Shown: positions 44,466 to 54,696, counted from the first letter of the stretch. The stretch: 55,636 nt of DNA from Bacteroidota bacterium (GCA_030684645.1 JAUXUF010000016.1:1-55636), one strand, 5' to 3'. Numbers and translations are program-made. Notes: generated by a model not told the origin, from the letters alone.

Positions 44466-45851
44466 TTATCTCATCACCTCTTCAATTTCATCCGGAGTAA
44501 CCGGAATTCGGTCGCCAATAATTTCACATCCTGATTCAGTAATCAAAATATCATCTTCCAGGCGGATTCCACCAAAATCGAGGTAATCAGCCAAACGATC
44601 AAAATTGATAAAATCGGTATTTATCTTTTCAGCTTTCCACTTTTCAATCAATGCCGGGATAAAATAAATTCCGGGTTCATTGGTAATCACAAAACCTGGC
44701 TGAAGTTTCCTTCCCATCCGTAGATAGGCTGTCCCGAACTGATCAACTGGCCGAATTTCATCATCATAGCCCACGTAGATCTGGCCCAGATCTTCCATAT
44801 CATGAACATCAAGGCCCAACATGTGCCCCAATCCATGTGGCATGAATAAAGCATGTGCACCATTTCGGACTGCATCATGTACATCACCTTTCATTAATCC
44901 AATTGCTTTTAATCCGGAAGCAATAACTTCAGCTGCGGCCAGATGAACTGACAAATAAGTTGAACCTGGCTTGGTTAATTCGCGTCCCCGGTTGTTTGCT
45001 GCCAATACGATCTCGTAAATTTCGCGTTGTTTTGGTGTGAATTTTCCACTGACAGGAACAGTCCGGGTAAAATCGGAAGCATAATGAGAACCAAGCTCAG
45101 CACCGGCATCAACAAGCAGTAAACGTCCGTTCTGTAGAGTTTTTGAATGGTCATGATTATGAAGAGTTTCGCCATTCTGCGATAAAATAACCGGGAATGA
45201 AACCATTCCACCGCCGGAATTGGCGATTCCTTCAATGGTTCCGGCAATGGTTTGTTCCCATACACCAGCTCGGGCCATTTTCATCGCTGTTACATGCATT
45301 TGATAACCAACCGCGCATGCCTTCCTTATTTCTGAGATTTCCTGTTCTTCCTTTACCGACCGCAAACTAATGATTGATTTGATCAATTCTACTGAGGAAT
45401 AGGCTTTCAATTTTGAAACAGAAATACCCAGCAAATCAGATAATAACAATTTATTTTCAGCACGGTATGGTGGCAAAAAATGAACTTTCCGGCCTGACGA
45501 AATCGCTTTTTCAATTCTATCCTGAAGATTTTTAAAAGGTTCAGTTTTTAATACGCCAACTTGAGAAGCTTTCTCCCTGAGAGCAATCTGTGGCCCCATC
45601 CAAATGACATCCTCAATATCGACATCATTGCCAAAGATGATAACTTCACCCGAATCTACATCAATTACACCGGCAAGATTCTGAAAATCAAGGCCGAAAA
45701 AATACAAAAATGAACTATCCTGTCTGAAATAATAGGAATTATCAGCATAATTCATTGGCGAATCACCGTTCCCCAAAAGCAGGATAATGCCATTCGAAAT
45801 TTTCTGCGTTAACTGCTGACGGCGTCCAATATAGGTTTCACGATTAAACAT
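44466..45851 (-). CDS. pepP: Xaa-Pro aminopeptidase (M24B)
   Basis: 461 residues from ATG 45851 (FNRETYIGRRQQLTQKI); 23 further codons upstream contain the promoter. The N-terminal creatinase-like domain is followed by the pita-bread fold with metal ligands in VDAGAELGSHYASDFTRTV, HGLGHMLGLDVHD, TNEPGIYF and IRLEDDILIT. It removes N-terminal residues before proline and is probably cytoplasmic. Confidence 0.92.
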   Translation of the reverse strand: MFNRETYIGRRQQLTQKISNGIILLLGNGDSPMNYADNSYYFRQDSSFLYFFGLDFQNLAGVIDVDSGEVIIFGNDVDIEDVIWMGPQIALREKASQVGVLKTEPFKNLQDRIEKAISSGRKVHFLPPYRAENKLLLSDLLGISVSKLKAYSSVELIKSIISLRSVKEEQEISEIRKACAVGYQMHVTAMKMARAGVWEQTIAGTIEGIANSGGGMVSFPVILSQNGETLHNHDHSKTLQNGRLLLVDAGAELGSHYASDFTRTVPVSGKFTPKQREIYEIVLAANNRGRELTKPGSTYLSVHLAAAEVIASGLKAIGLMKGDVHDAVRNGAHALFMPHGLGHMLGLDVHDMEDLGQIYVGYDDEIRPVDQFGTAYLRMGRKLQPGFVITNEPGIYFIPALIEKWKAEKINTDFINFDRLADYLDFGGIRLEDDILITESGCEIIGDRIPVTPDEIEEVMR

Positions 45852-45878
45852 GTACAAAAGATTTAAGAATAATTTTGT

Positions 45879-45907
45879 GAAAGATATACAAAAATACCTT
45901 TTCCAAA
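45879..45907 (-). promoter_or_regulatory. Candidate pepP promoter
   Basis: Minus strand: TTTG (45907-45904), 17 bases and TATCTTTC (45886-45879), 28 bases before the chosen start. Confidence 0.4.
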
Positions 45908-46019
45908 AATGATTTACCAACGTGAATGTTGAGCATCAAAAATTGCTGAAAATCGTACTGAAAAATTCAAACCGGCTTACAAATATTCCGTAAAACATAA
46001 TGACCTAAAACTTTATATC

Positions 46020-46742
46020 ATGGAAAATAATTTAATAACTTATCTGAATAAAAGGCTGCACCAACACGATACAAAATATCCGGCAGCCAATACTCCACCC
46101 GGACCGGTAATTTGTATTTCGAGAGAAGTTGGATGTGGGGGCGTTAATATTGCCAATTTGCTTGCTGTTGAACTGGATCTACATTGTTTATTCAAAAAGT
46201 GGAAAGTGCTGAGTAAGGAAATTCTACAGGAAAGTGCCCGCGAATTGGACATGGATCCTAATAAACTCAATGATTACATGAAAGAAGGGGACCGGACCCT
46301 CTTTGATGATATTTTGACTGCTTTCAGGGAGAAAAGATACAAAAGCGACCGAAGAATCAGCAAAACCCTAATTGATCTGATGTCAAGTTTTGCCAACGAT
46401 GGTTACTGTATCATAGTTGGGCGTGCCGGACATATCATTAGCCGGGATATTGAAAAATCGTTGCTTGTTAGACTAACTGCACCGCTTGAATGGCGGGTTA
46501 AACAAATTATGCAGAAAAACAGCCTGGCTATCAGGGAAGCCGTTGAATTTATAGAAAAAACTGAAAAGGAAAGAGAGAATTTCCGCAAACACATTGCTGG
46601 CGACCTGGCAAAAGCAGATGAATTTGACCTTACAATCAACCTTTCCAGATTCAGGATTAATGATGTTATTTCTTTGATCCGTTTCACAGCACAAACCAAA
46701 GGACTGTTCGAAATGAATAAAAGTAAAGTTGACGTATTTTGA
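46020..46742 (+). CDS. Cytidylate kinase-like protein
   Basis: 240 residues. VICISREVGCGGVNIANLLA (about 30-50) is a P-loop-like segment of the cytidylate kinase-like family (PF13189), followed by CIIVGRAGHIISRD and the LVRLTAPLEWRV nucleotide-binding pattern. The canonical GxxGxGK lysine is replaced, as is common in this family, so kinase activity is uncertain. Alone on the plus strand, ending at a heptamer inverted repeat. Confidence 0.8.
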   Translation: MENNLITYLNKRLHQHDTKYPAANTPPGPVICISREVGCGGVNIANLLAVELDLHCLFKKWKVLSKEILQESARELDMDPNKLNDYMKEGDRTLFDDILTAFREKRYKSDRRISKTLIDLMSSFANDGYCIIVGRAGHIISRDIEKSLLVRLTAPLEWRVKQIMQKNSLAIREAVEFIEKTEKERENFRKHIAGDLAKADEFDLTINLSRFRINDVISLIRFTAQTKGLFEMNKSKVDVF

Positions 46743-46806
46743 AATTTCAAGTTTCAGGTTCGAAACTCTAAATACCTGGAATTTGAAATTTGGAACTTGA
46801 AATTTA
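46741..46806. repeat. Inverted TTTCAAG-type repeat
   Basis: AAATTTCAAGTTTC on the left and GGAACTTGAAATTT on the right, with a second inner pair (CAGGT/ACCTG). It lies between convergent genes and probably works as a bidirectional terminator. Sequence units match the heptamer repeat at 31948. Confidence 0.65.
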
Positions 46807-48888
46807 CTTCAGCCATTTATCCAGCCATTGTTTAAATACCCTTTGCCAAAGAATCCCATTCTGAGGTTGTAATACCCAGTGGTTTTCCTCTGGAAAAATG
46901 AGCATTTGGGCAGGAACACCCCGTAAAACAGCAGCATTATAAGCTGCCATACCCTGAGACGCGAGAATTCGGTAATCTTTCTCTCCGTGAATAACCAGGA
47001 TCGGAGTATCCCATTTGTCAACAAACAAGTGCGGAGAATTGGCGTAAGATCGTTGTGCAACAGCATTGGTTTTATCCCAGTATGGTCCGCCTAAATCCCA
47101 GTTTACAAACCACATTTCATCCGTTTCGAGGTATTGTTGCTCAAGGTTAAACATCCCGTCATGGGCAATAAATGCTTTGAATCGCTTTTCATGATGACCA
47201 GCCAGCCAATAAGCCGAAAAACCGCCATAACTGGCGCCTATACAACCCAGTTTGTCCTTGTCAACGAAAGGTTCTTTGGCTAATTCGTCAATAGCCGAAA
47301 GGTAATCTTTCATATTTTGCCCACCATAATCGCCACTTATTTGTTCCAGCCATTCCTTCCCGAAACCTGGCAACCCCCGTCGGTTTGGTGCCACCACAAT
47401 GTATCCGTTGGCAACCATCTGCTGAAAATTCCAACGGTACGACCAGAACTGGCTTACTGTTCCCTGTGGCCCACCCTGACAATACAGAAGCGTTGGATAT
47501 TTCTTATTTGGATCAAAATGAGGCGGATAAATCACCCAAACCAGCATTTGTTTATTATCGGTCGTTTTTACCCAGCGTTCTTCTACTTTTCCCATTTCCA
47601 GCTGATCCAAAAGTTTTTTGTTTTGAAATGAGAGTTCGGTTTCAGCTCCGGATTGAGGGTCAATCGTATAAATTTCGTCGGGTTTGCTCATCGAATGTTT
47701 GACACCGACAAGCTTATCCTTTGCTTCGGCAACAAAAGCATAATCCTGAATACCGGTGGTTATCTGTGCAATCTTTTTGTCAGCCAAATCAACACGATAA
47801 ATCTGAGTCAATGCATGCCAGCAACTCACAAAATAAATAGATTTACTGTCGGAGCTCCAACTCAAACCGCTTGAGTTCTGATCAAAACCAGACGAATAAT
47901 CCATTTTTTCGCCGGTCTCCAGATTCATCACGAACAAGCGGTTTTTATCGGCTTCGTAACCATCACGCTCCATGCTTTCCCATGCCAGCCATTTCCCATC
48001 GGGCGAGAATACCGGATTCTGGTCGTAACCCAGCATCCCTTTGGTTTTATTTTCGGTTTGTTTTGTTTCTATGTTGTAGAAATAAATATCGGAATTCGTT
48101 GAAAGTGCATATTCTTTCCCGGTTTTTTTACGACAGGTATAAGCCACTGTTTTCCCATCCGGACTCCAGTCCAATTGTTCCATACCGCCAAAAGGTTTCA
48201 TAGGACTTTCAAAAGGTTCGTCTTTCAGAATATCTACTTCATTCTCAATTTTCCCGTCTTTCAAATCGGCAATAAACGGATGAGGTACCGTTTGTACCCA
48301 TTCATCCCAGTGTTTATACATCAGGTCTGTTTCCAGATGAGCACTGGCTTTCGGTAAATCAGGAAATAAATCATGAATATCCTGACCAATTTTAACATCA
48401 GCAGAATAAAGAAGATGGGAACAATCGGGCGAATACTTAAATCCGGTAATTCCGTTTTTAACCTGCGTTACCTGAACCGGATTACTTCCGTCGGTATCCA
48501 TTTCCCATAGTTGAGTGTCACCGGCTTTTGAAGATAAAAATCCGATTTTCTTTCCATCCGGCCTCCAGCCTGCTGAAGATTCTTTCTCTAAAGTTTCAGT
48601 CAGTTTTACCGGATCACCTCCAGATACCGGAATGGTAAACAAATCTCGGAAGGATTTATTTTCTTCAATGTTGTAGTTGGTAACTGAATACAAAACGGTG
48701 TTGCCATCAGGTGAAACCTGAGGTTCGCCAATCCGTTCAAAACTCCATAGAACTTCAGGAGTCATAATATCTGACGCGAGTTTTGGAACTTCAGGAATCG
48801 GATTTTTTGTCATTTCTTTTGTCGCTTTCGGGTTTGAACATGAAAACATTACGGCTACAAAACCGAGCAAATAAATAAATTTCTTCAT
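46804..48888 (-). CDS. S9 family prolyl oligopeptidase-type lipoprotein
   Basis: 694 residues. A lipobox-like VMFSCSN (about 13-19) follows the signal. The N-terminal half is a WD40-like propeller (VSPDGNTVLYSVTNY, FSPDGKWLAWE). The alpha/beta hydrolase domain holds the catalytic Ser in GASYGGFSAYW, Asp in IHGEKDYRI and His in FPEENHWV. It probably trims peptides in the envelope (dipeptidyl- or acylaminoacyl-peptidase type). Confidence 0.92.
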   Translation of the reverse strand: MKKFIYLLGFVAVMFSCSNPKATKEMTKNPIPEVPKLASDIMTPEVLWSFERIGEPQVSPDGNTVLYSVTNYNIEENKSFRDLFTIPVSGGDPVKLTETLEKESSAGWRPDGKKIGFLSSKAGDTQLWEMDTDGSNPVQVTQVKNGITGFKYSPDCSHLLYSADVKIGQDIHDLFPDLPKASAHLETDLMYKHWDEWVQTVPHPFIADLKDGKIENEVDILKDEPFESPMKPFGGMEQLDWSPDGKTVAYTCRKKTGKEYALSTNSDIYFYNIETKQTENKTKGMLGYDQNPVFSPDGKWLAWESMERDGYEADKNRLFVMNLETGEKMDYSSGFDQNSSGLSWSSDSKSIYFVSCWHALTQIYRVDLADKKIAQITTGIQDYAFVAEAKDKLVGVKHSMSKPDEIYTIDPQSGAETELSFQNKKLLDQLEMGKVEERWVKTTDNKQMLVWVIYPPHFDPNKKYPTLLYCQGGPQGTVSQFWSYRWNFQQMVANGYIVVAPNRRGLPGFGKEWLEQISGDYGGQNMKDYLSAIDELAKEPFVDKDKLGCIGASYGGFSAYWLAGHHEKRFKAFIAHDGMFNLEQQYLETDEMWFVNWDLGGPYWDKTNAVAQRSYANSPHLFVDKWDTPILVIHGEKDYRILASQGMAAYNAAVLRGVPAQMLIFPEENHWVLQPQNGILWQRVFKQWLDKWLK

Positions 48889-48951
48889 GCTGTTCAGATT
48901 AATTTTTGATCGAGGCTGTGAAAGTAAGTAATGTCATGGAATTAAAAAATG

Positions 48952-48984
48952 AAAAGCACCTGTTATTAACTAACAGATGCCTTT
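48952..48984 (-). terminator. Terminator after the NigD-like gene
   Basis: AAAAGCACCTGTT...AACAGATGCCTTT hairpin, T-rich on the minus strand, 30 bases past the NigD-like stop. Confidence 0.65.
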
Positions 48985-49013
48985 CTACATTATCGAATTG
49001 ATTGAAACAGTAA

Positions 49014-49697
49014 TTAATACTTATATTCTCCGGTGTATTCAAAATCGTCACCACCAAATCCTTTGGCAATAACTTTAAACGGTGTACTTGTTTTACCCTG
49101 AATTTTGAGGGCATTCAAATCAAAGGTAACTATGGCCGAAAGAGGAATTTGTTCAGTGTCGCCATTGGTGTTATGCCTTAATTCCAGGATAACAGGTCCG
49201 CTCTCAGTATTGATAACTCCGGGTTGCTTAACCAGGTTAATGTAATGGATTTTACTTCCTCCCTTGTATAGCAACTCAAAATTCAACATATTGTTTTTAA
49301 TCCACTTGTCTTTAACCAGAATTGGATCATTCCCAATGCTATCTTCAATTTCGGGAGTAATATCCAAAATACCTTTGTAAAGAATTTTTCGAAGCGAATT
49401 AATTTTCACATAATACTGTTCATCATGATTGGGATTATCCTTATTACCCAGAATGGTAAAATTTGTCAATACCCGATCATTGTTTTTTAAATCACGCCAC
49501 AGCAAGGAAGAAGTTGCCGGAAAAAGAATTTCACCATCATCCATCACAATGGTAAATGATCCGGACCCACTATTTTCATGGACCAAACCATAACCGACCC
49601 AGGCATCGCGGTATGAGTATCCATCATGGTGCATGTCGCAACTCGAAAACAAGCTGAACAGTATGCCCATCATTAAAATAAACACTATTCTTTTCAT
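49014..49697 (-). CDS. NigD-like lipoprotein
   Basis: 227 residues. Lipobox LFSSCDM (about 15-21) then the NigD pattern: YSYRDAWVGYGLVHENSGSG, an OB-like N-terminal domain (VMDDGEILFPATS, NDRVLTNFTIL) and a C-terminal beta domain. NigD-like proteins are common surface lipoproteins of Bacteroidales, sometimes linked to bacteriocin loci; function is not known. Confidence 0.85.
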   Translation of the reverse strand: MKRIVFILMMGILFSLFSSCDMHHDGYSYRDAWVGYGLVHENSGSGSFTIVMDDGEILFPATSSLLWRDLKNNDRVLTNFTILGNKDNPNHDEQYYVKINSLRKILYKGILDITPEIEDSIGNDPILVKDKWIKNNMLNFELLYKGGSKIHYINLVKQPGVINTESGPVILELRHNTNGDTEQIPLSAIVTFDLNALKIQGKTSTPFKVIAKGFGGDDFEYTGEYKY

Positions 49698-50012
49698 TTT
49701 ACTCTAATATTTACAGGTTATTTCAATCACTAATTCTTTAGCCATATTCGAAAAAGGTTACTTTGACATTATAGATATAGTAAATTCTTATTCGAACTGT
49801 TTATTCAAAAGATTCAGTAAAGTGTAATTTGGTTGCGTTGGATATTATTTTTTTCAGAAAATATTTATCTATTCTAAAAAAATATTTTTGGCATAACAAT
49901 TGACAGATCACATTCATATATTTACATACTTTAATGCAACTTAATTTCAAATAAATTGCAGAAGGATATCAAACAAGAAATAAAAATACAATTAATTAAA
50001 TATCTATTAGTT
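49698..50012. other. AT-rich divergent intergenic region
   Basis: 315 bases between divergent NigD-like and thioredoxin genes, very AT-rich (A and T runs around 49840-49900). TATATTTA at 49917-49924 could be a -7 element for the thioredoxin gene but lacks a matching TTTG. No gene or stable hairpin seen. Confidence 0.45.
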
Positions 50013-50516
50013 ATGAAACAACTCTTTTTAATCGTAGCCGTGTTTACCATCATTTTATCTGCCTGCGGAAATCAAAAAAAGGAAAACGATGGGAATACTA
50101 AAACGATCAACTCTTCTTTGAAAACCAGCGATTCAGGTGGGACTGAGAAACTGACGAAGGAACTATTCATTCAAAAAGTATGGGATTACACGAATTCACC
50201 AAAAGATTGGAAATATTTGGGTAGCAAACCTGCTATTATTGATTTTTATGCCGATTGGTGTGGTCCATGCAAAATTGCCAGTCCAATTCTGGATGAAATC
50301 GAAAGTGAATATGCCGGCAGAATACTGGTTTACAAAGTAAATACTGACCAGGAACGAGAATTGGCACAAGTATTCGGGATAACCGGAATTCCTGCATTCC
50401 TTTACATTCCTGCCACCGGAAAACCGGTCATGATGTCAGGAATTGGTCAATCAAAGGAAGAAACCAAGAAAATGTTTATTGAGAATATTGAAAAATACCT
50501 GTTAGTTAAGAAGTAG
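50013..50516 (+). CDS. Thioredoxin-fold lipoprotein
   Basis: 167 residues from ATG 50013, where a signal with lipobox ILSACGN starts; the longer frame has 19 polar residues before it. The thioredoxin domain (about 60-165) has the active site FYADWCGPCKIASPIL and the cis-Pro in GITGIPAFLY. It is probably an envelope disulfide reductase. Monocistronic, with a strong shared terminator downstream. Confidence 0.9.
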   Translation: MKQLFLIVAVFTIILSACGNQKKENDGNTKTINSSLKTSDSGGTEKLTKELFIQKVWDYTNSPKDWKYLGSKPAIIDFYADWCGPCKIASPILDEIESEYAGRILVYKVNTDQERELAQVFGITGIPAFLYIPATGKPVMMSGIGQSKEETKKMFIENIEKYLLVKK

Positions 50517-50560
50517 TTAAGAATGAGGGGGTACGTGATGGAACTGAACTCCCAGTTCTA

Positions 50561-50604
50561 AAACAGAAGACCCCGGAATCACTTCCGGGGTCTTCTGTTT
50601 TTAC
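50561..50604. terminator. Strong bidirectional terminator
   Basis: A perfect 18-base stem (AAACAGAAGACCCCGGAA and its complement) around a TCAC loop, with T's on both sides, between convergent thioredoxin and pfp genes. Confidence 0.9.
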
Positions 50605-50622
50605 TCGAACGAATGAGCTTAA

Positions 50623-52281
50623 CTATTTTACACTTTCCAGGGTAATGGTTTTGGTTGGCTGATCGCAAACTTCGGTTGGTCCCCAGTATTGAATTGGTCC
50701 AGGATATACAAACGATGTTTCAATGGCCCATTTTTCACGGTTCGCTACCAGATATTTGAATGGCGCGCTATCCAGTTCAACCAGTGCTTTTTGAATTACT
50801 GCTTTCATGTGCCCGTGACGACGTTCCATGTTCATCATCATGGTTACCGGTACTCCCCCTGCAATCCATTCATCTGCGGGTGCAGTCAAATTTCGGACCG
50901 ACGACATGTATCCGGTCTTGCCTTCTGCAATCAGGAATGAAGCATTGTAACCCAATGAATAACAATAATCTGCATCGAAATTAGATGGTGCCGAGCAACG
51001 ACCTTCGTATCCGAAAAAGTGGTACTGAGTTCCAAACTTGCCACTGAATTTACCTGCTTTTTTCATTTCCTTCAGGCGGCTCTTGACCATTTCCCCCAAC
51101 AGTTTTTCAGTTTCAATCAGTGATACCTGCACATTTCCATGTGGGTCGCGGTCTAAAGTCAACTGATCGGCAATTCCGTTAGGAAGCAAGGTATATACTT
51201 TTGCTGATTGAGCAGATAAAATTCCAGCGACAAAAGCACGTCCTTCCGTCTTACTGGTGAATGATTTGAATTTCTTTTCTGTCTCTGAACCTTCAGCAAG
51301 CAAATCATTTAATTCCGAAATCAGCGATTTCATTTCCGGGACAAATTCAACCAGGCCTTCAGGAATTAAAGCTACGCCAAAGTTATCGCCATTAGCAGCT
51401 CGTTTGGCAACGATACCGGCCATATAATCAACGATTTCGCCTAAAGTTTGCTTTTTGAGTTCCACTTCTTCCGAAATCAGGGTGATGTTGGGTTGGGTCT
51501 GTAAAGCACATTCCAAGCCAATATGAGATGCTGAACGCCCCATCAGTTTTATAAAGTGCCAGTATTTTTTGGCAGAATTGGCATCACGCTCGATATTTCC
51601 AATTAATTCAGAATACACTTTTGTGGCCGTGTCGAAACCGAAAGAAGTCTCGATCATGTCATTTTTCAGATCACCATCGATAGTTTTAGGACAACCGATG
51701 ACCTGAATACCAGTATTCTTGGCTGCGTAATATTCGGCCAAAACGCAGGCATTGGTATTGCTATCGTCACCGCCAATAATCACAAGAGCGTTAATCTTTA
51801 GTTTTTTCAAAATCTCAGTACCTTTATCATACTGAGCAGTTTCTTCGAGTTTGGTACGACCCGAACCAATGATATCGAATCCGCCAGTGTTGCGGTATTC
51901 GTCAACGATGTCAGCAGTCAGCTCGACATATGAATGGGCGACCAGACCGCCAGGGCCACCTAAAAATCCATATAGTTTACTGTCAGGATTAATATTTTTG
52001 ATACCATCGAAAATACCTGAAACAACATTGTGACCGCCCGGAGCCTGTCCTCCTGAAAGGATAACACCAACATTTACTGCCGGATACGCTATTTTATCCT
52101 TGCTTGCCTCGAAAGTAACGAGAGGCATGCCATAAGTATTGGGAAAAAGTTCCTTTATTTCATTCTGATCAGCAATAGATTGGGTTTTTTCACCTTCAAC
52201 CAGTTTTACTGATGATTTCAACGAGTTAGGAAGTTTTGGCTGATATTTAGCCCGTTCTGCTTGCAATGCACTGATGGTCAT
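50623..52281 (-). CDS. pfp: PPi-dependent phosphofructokinase
   Basis: 552 residues, the long clade. The signature VIIGGDDSNTNACVLAEYY has GGDDS where ATP-PFKs have GGDGS, which marks use of pyrophosphate, and CPKTIDGDLKND carries the catalytic TIDxD loop. MGRSASHIGLECALQ and GYEGRCSAPSNFDADY contribute the fructose-6-phosphate site. It catalyses reversible fructose-6-phosphate phosphorylation in glycolysis/gluconeogenesis. Confidence 0.94.
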   Translation of the reverse strand: MTISALQAERAKYQPKLPNSLKSSVKLVEGEKTQSIADQNEIKELFPNTYGMPLVTFEASKDKIAYPAVNVGVILSGGQAPGGHNVVSGIFDGIKNINPDSKLYGFLGGPGGLVAHSYVELTADIVDEYRNTGGFDIIGSGRTKLEETAQYDKGTEILKKLKINALVIIGGDDSNTNACVLAEYYAAKNTGIQVIGCPKTIDGDLKNDMIETSFGFDTATKVYSELIGNIERDANSAKKYWHFIKLMGRSASHIGLECALQTQPNITLISEEVELKKQTLGEIVDYMAGIVAKRAANGDNFGVALIPEGLVEFVPEMKSLISELNDLLAEGSETEKKFKSFTSKTEGRAFVAGILSAQSAKVYTLLPNGIADQLTLDRDPHGNVQVSLIETEKLLGEMVKSRLKEMKKAGKFSGKFGTQYHFFGYEGRCSAPSNFDADYCYSLGYNASFLIAEGKTGYMSSVRNLTAPADEWIAGGVPVTMMMNMERRHGHMKAVIQKALVELDSAPFKYLVANREKWAIETSFVYPGPIQYWGPTEVCDQPTKTITLESVK

Positions 52282-52406
52282 AGTTAAATATGTATTAATT
52301 CGATTTATCCTTAAAAAAACCGATTCAAAAATAAACTAAAACCATGATTTTGATTTCAGATTAAAAGCATATTCAACGAATTTAAAGTAAATTTAAACCG
52401 CTTGCC

Positions 52407-52616
52407 TCATCCAATCAAAAAATCGGCCACATTGCCTAAAGTACTGGCTGTTCCTTTGTACAACTCGCTGTATTTACAGCGTGAACAGGTCACCACAGTG
52501 AATTTCTTATTTTGAATATCAAAAAATCTTGAAAAACCTTTTCCGGTGGTACGGATTTCGTCCAATTCAGACTGTGTGTTACCACATTTCGGGCAATGAT
52601 ATTTACTTTGTTGCAT
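52407..52616 (-). CDS. Small zinc-ribbon protein
   Basis: 69 residues from ATG 52616. Two cysteine pairs, CPKCGN and CSRCKYSELYKG, make a zinc ribbon of the kind annotated as nucleic-acid-binding zinc-ribbon (PF09855-like). The sequence GKGFSRFFDIQNKKFTVVTC lies between them. It is separate from its neighbours and its function is unknown. Confidence 0.75.
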   Translation of the reverse strand: MQQSKYHCPKCGNTQSELDEIRTTGKGFSRFFDIQNKKFTVVTCSRCKYSELYKGTASTLGNVADFLIG

Positions 52617-52778
52617 GGTTAATAAATTAAAGTATAGATTCAATTTTTAAATCGTAAATCACCCTTTTTCGGAAACATTTTGTACCATAAATAGTTTCCG
52701 ATCGGGATACTTTCTAAGAAGATTCGACGACCTTGATAGAGCTACGAACCTCAAATTTACTACTGCCCCGGTGACTAT

Positions 52779-53759
52779 TTACAAAATAGTACTTAGCTGC
52801 TTTTGTTCTTCTTCCATGGCTAAAGTTAATTGAGTAGGGATTTTATATTCTTTACCGTTTGGAGTAAGTTGAGACTCATTCAAAATAATCCTCGATTTCA
52901 TGTCAGGATTAGAAATACTGTTTTCAAATTTAACATTCGACAACAACGCTTCGTAAACTGCATTTCTGTTTGTTTCCTTACCCCCTACATGGTAAAAATG
53001 TTCCTTTGTAGATATAGAACAATCTTTCCATATAGAAAATACATAATCATTTGTTCTATATTTATTACTTAACCATGTTGAGAGAATGAACCTGGCATTT
53101 GAATTATTTAAGCCTTGATTTAAAGTTATTTCTTCCTCTTCTGACCAAGAATCAAAATAGTCCACATGTCGACCAATATACGGTGGGTCTGAATAAACTA
53201 AATCATTAAATCTTATTTCTTTTAAGGTTTCTTTAAAATCTTGGTTTTTGAATTCATAATCACCAAAATCAATTATTTGTGAAATGTTTTCCACTTGATT
53301 TGTGATCTTAGTTATTAAAGATTGAGCAAAACGATTCGGTTTTTTACAAAAAGGAACATTAAATCCACCCTTTCCATTAAATCTCATCATCCCATTAAAA
53401 CATGAGCGACTCAAAAATAAAAAATCAAGCGGATGTCCATCAGAATTAAACCTTTTTCGTACTTCATAATAATATTGACCATCAGACTTTAAAAGTTTTT
53501 CTCCTTCCTCTGTCAAATATTTCTTTACTAGGCCAGATGTTATTTCTTTGGATTGTAACGCCTTATAAAAAGTAATTAGGTGAGGATTGCTATCACATAA
53601 AAGCGCCTTCTTAGGACGGATATTAAATGCCACAACTCCAGTTCCCATAAAAGGCTCTACCCACCTTTCAAATTGAATATCTTCAACATTAGAAGAAATC
53701 CATTCAACCAGTTTCGTTTTTATTCCTTGTGATTTTATCGGTGGTACAAATACTCTCAT
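52779..53759 (-). CDS. DNA adenine methyltransferase of an EcoRV-like system
   Basis: 326 residues of the Dam/DpnM class (alpha-type N6-adenine): FxGxG motif in [15 protein letters not shown] (about 33-47) binds SAM and [16 protein letters not shown] (about 190) is the catalytic DPPY. It should protect the site cut by the adjacent endonuclease. Its ATG overlaps the endonuclease stop by four bases (ATGA), so the nuclease is translated first. Confidence 0.92.
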   Translation of the reverse strand: MRVFVPPIKSQGIKTKLVEWISSNVEDIQFERWVEPFMGTGVVAFNIRPKKALLCDSNPHLITFYKALQSKEITSGLVKKYLTEEGEKLLKSDGQYYYEVRKRFNSDGHPLDFLFLSRSCFNGMMRFNGKGGFNVPFCKKPNRFAQSLITKITNQVENISQIIDFGDYEFKNQDFKETLKEIRFNDLVYSDPPYIGRHVDYFDSWSEEEEITLNQGLNNSNARFILSTWLSNKYRTNDYVFSIWKDCSISTKEHFYHVGGKETNRNAVYEALLSNVKFENSISNPDMKSRIILNESQLTPNGKEYKIPTQLTLAMEEEQKQLSTIL

Positions 53760-54658
53760 CGTTTTCTCCTTTTTGCCCCTTTAGTAACAACTTGAGAAAA
53801 CAGATCAGTTCTACCCTTAAATTCAAGAAATTCCCAAATACTGGAAACCTTTATCGTTTTACCATCTTTTATCATAGTGGCAGTTCCGTAATTCATCCAA
53901 TACTCATCAAACCAGTCTTCTCCAAGTTTACAAAAAACACCATTGCCAGTTTTTAAATCATCTATATCTTTTATTGAGCCAATGTTTGCAGTATTTCCAG
54001 ACCCTTGACTATCGCTTGCTATTTTCCATTTTGGAGCAGCAAAGAAGTCGAAGTCTTTAATCACAGAGGTAATTGACTTTAGACTCTCTACCTTAGTGAT
54101 TTGCCGTTCTTTGTTCGGGTCATTTCCATTTCCATGTTGTTCTTCGAGTTCATTGACTTTGAATATCTCTGTGTCTGATAAATCATCAATAAAATCTACT
54201 CTCGTATAAATTATCCCTAAACAGTAATGTCCTAAATATTGGTTATATGGAAATTGAATGTTTTTAGCCTTATCTCTTTCCTTAAAGTAACCACCATGAC
54301 TTCCAAGGGTAAAACCAGCTGATTTATTACTTCTACGAAAGGTTATTTTTAAATCAACGGCAAATTTGATTTTATCATCTAGTTTATGAACAAAGGTTAA
54401 GTCAGGATAATAGTTTTGATGCGTTGCTAATACAATTTTGTATCCTGCTCTTTCAGCAAAACGTAGTATTTCAGGGAAGATATGTATTTCAAGTATTTTT
54501 GAAACGATTTTAGTGTCTGAAGAAATAGTATATATGTTTTTATAAACATCAATAAACCCTTTAATTGTCCAATCTCCTGTATCTGTTGAAACATATTGTT
54601 TTAGCTCATCAACAAATATATTTAAAGCTTTTTCAAACTCAATTTTATATTCCTCCAT
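53756..54658 (-). CDS. EcoRV-like type II restriction endonuclease
   Basis: 300 residues. The catalytic core aligns by eye with R.Eco[31 protein letters not shown] (first Asp), [10 protein letters not shown] (D-x-K), [18 protein letters not shown] and [12 protein letters not shown].EcoRV is about 245 residues; this one is longer, with an insertion near 165-200 and a basic C-terminus. It likely cleaves GATATC or a close variant as a dimer, but specificity is not proven. Confidence 0.88.
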   Translation of the reverse strand: MEEYKIEFEKALNIFVDELKQYVSTDTGDWTIKGFIDVYKNIYTISSDTKIVSKILEIHIFPEILRFAERAGYKIVLATHQNYYPDLTFVHKLDDKIKFAVDLKITFRRSNKSAGFTLGSHGGYFKERDKAKNIQFPYNQYLGHYCLGIIYTRVDFIDDLSDTEIFKVNELEEQHGNGNDPNKERQITKVESLKSITSVIKDFDFFAAPKWKIASDSQGSGNTANIGSIKDIDDLKTGNGVFCKLGEDWFDEYWMNYGTATMIKDGKTIKVSSIWEFLEFKGRTDLFSQVVTKGAKRRKR

Positions 54659-54688
54659 TAATATCCATCTTTTAATTGTTGTAATTTA

Positions 54689-54696
54689 CAAAGATA
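54689..54696 (-). promoter_or_regulatory. Candidate -7 element of the restriction-modification operon
   Basis: TATCTTTG on the minus strand is an exact TAnnTTTG match 30 bases before the endonuclease start. No TTTG at the expected upstream distance; a regulator may compensate. Confidence 0.4.

Noticed and set aside
52779-54658. Avoidance of GATATC as proof of the restriction specificity
   Set aside because: At least eight GATATC sites occur in the window, not far below random expectation, so site counts neither support nor exclude the specificity.
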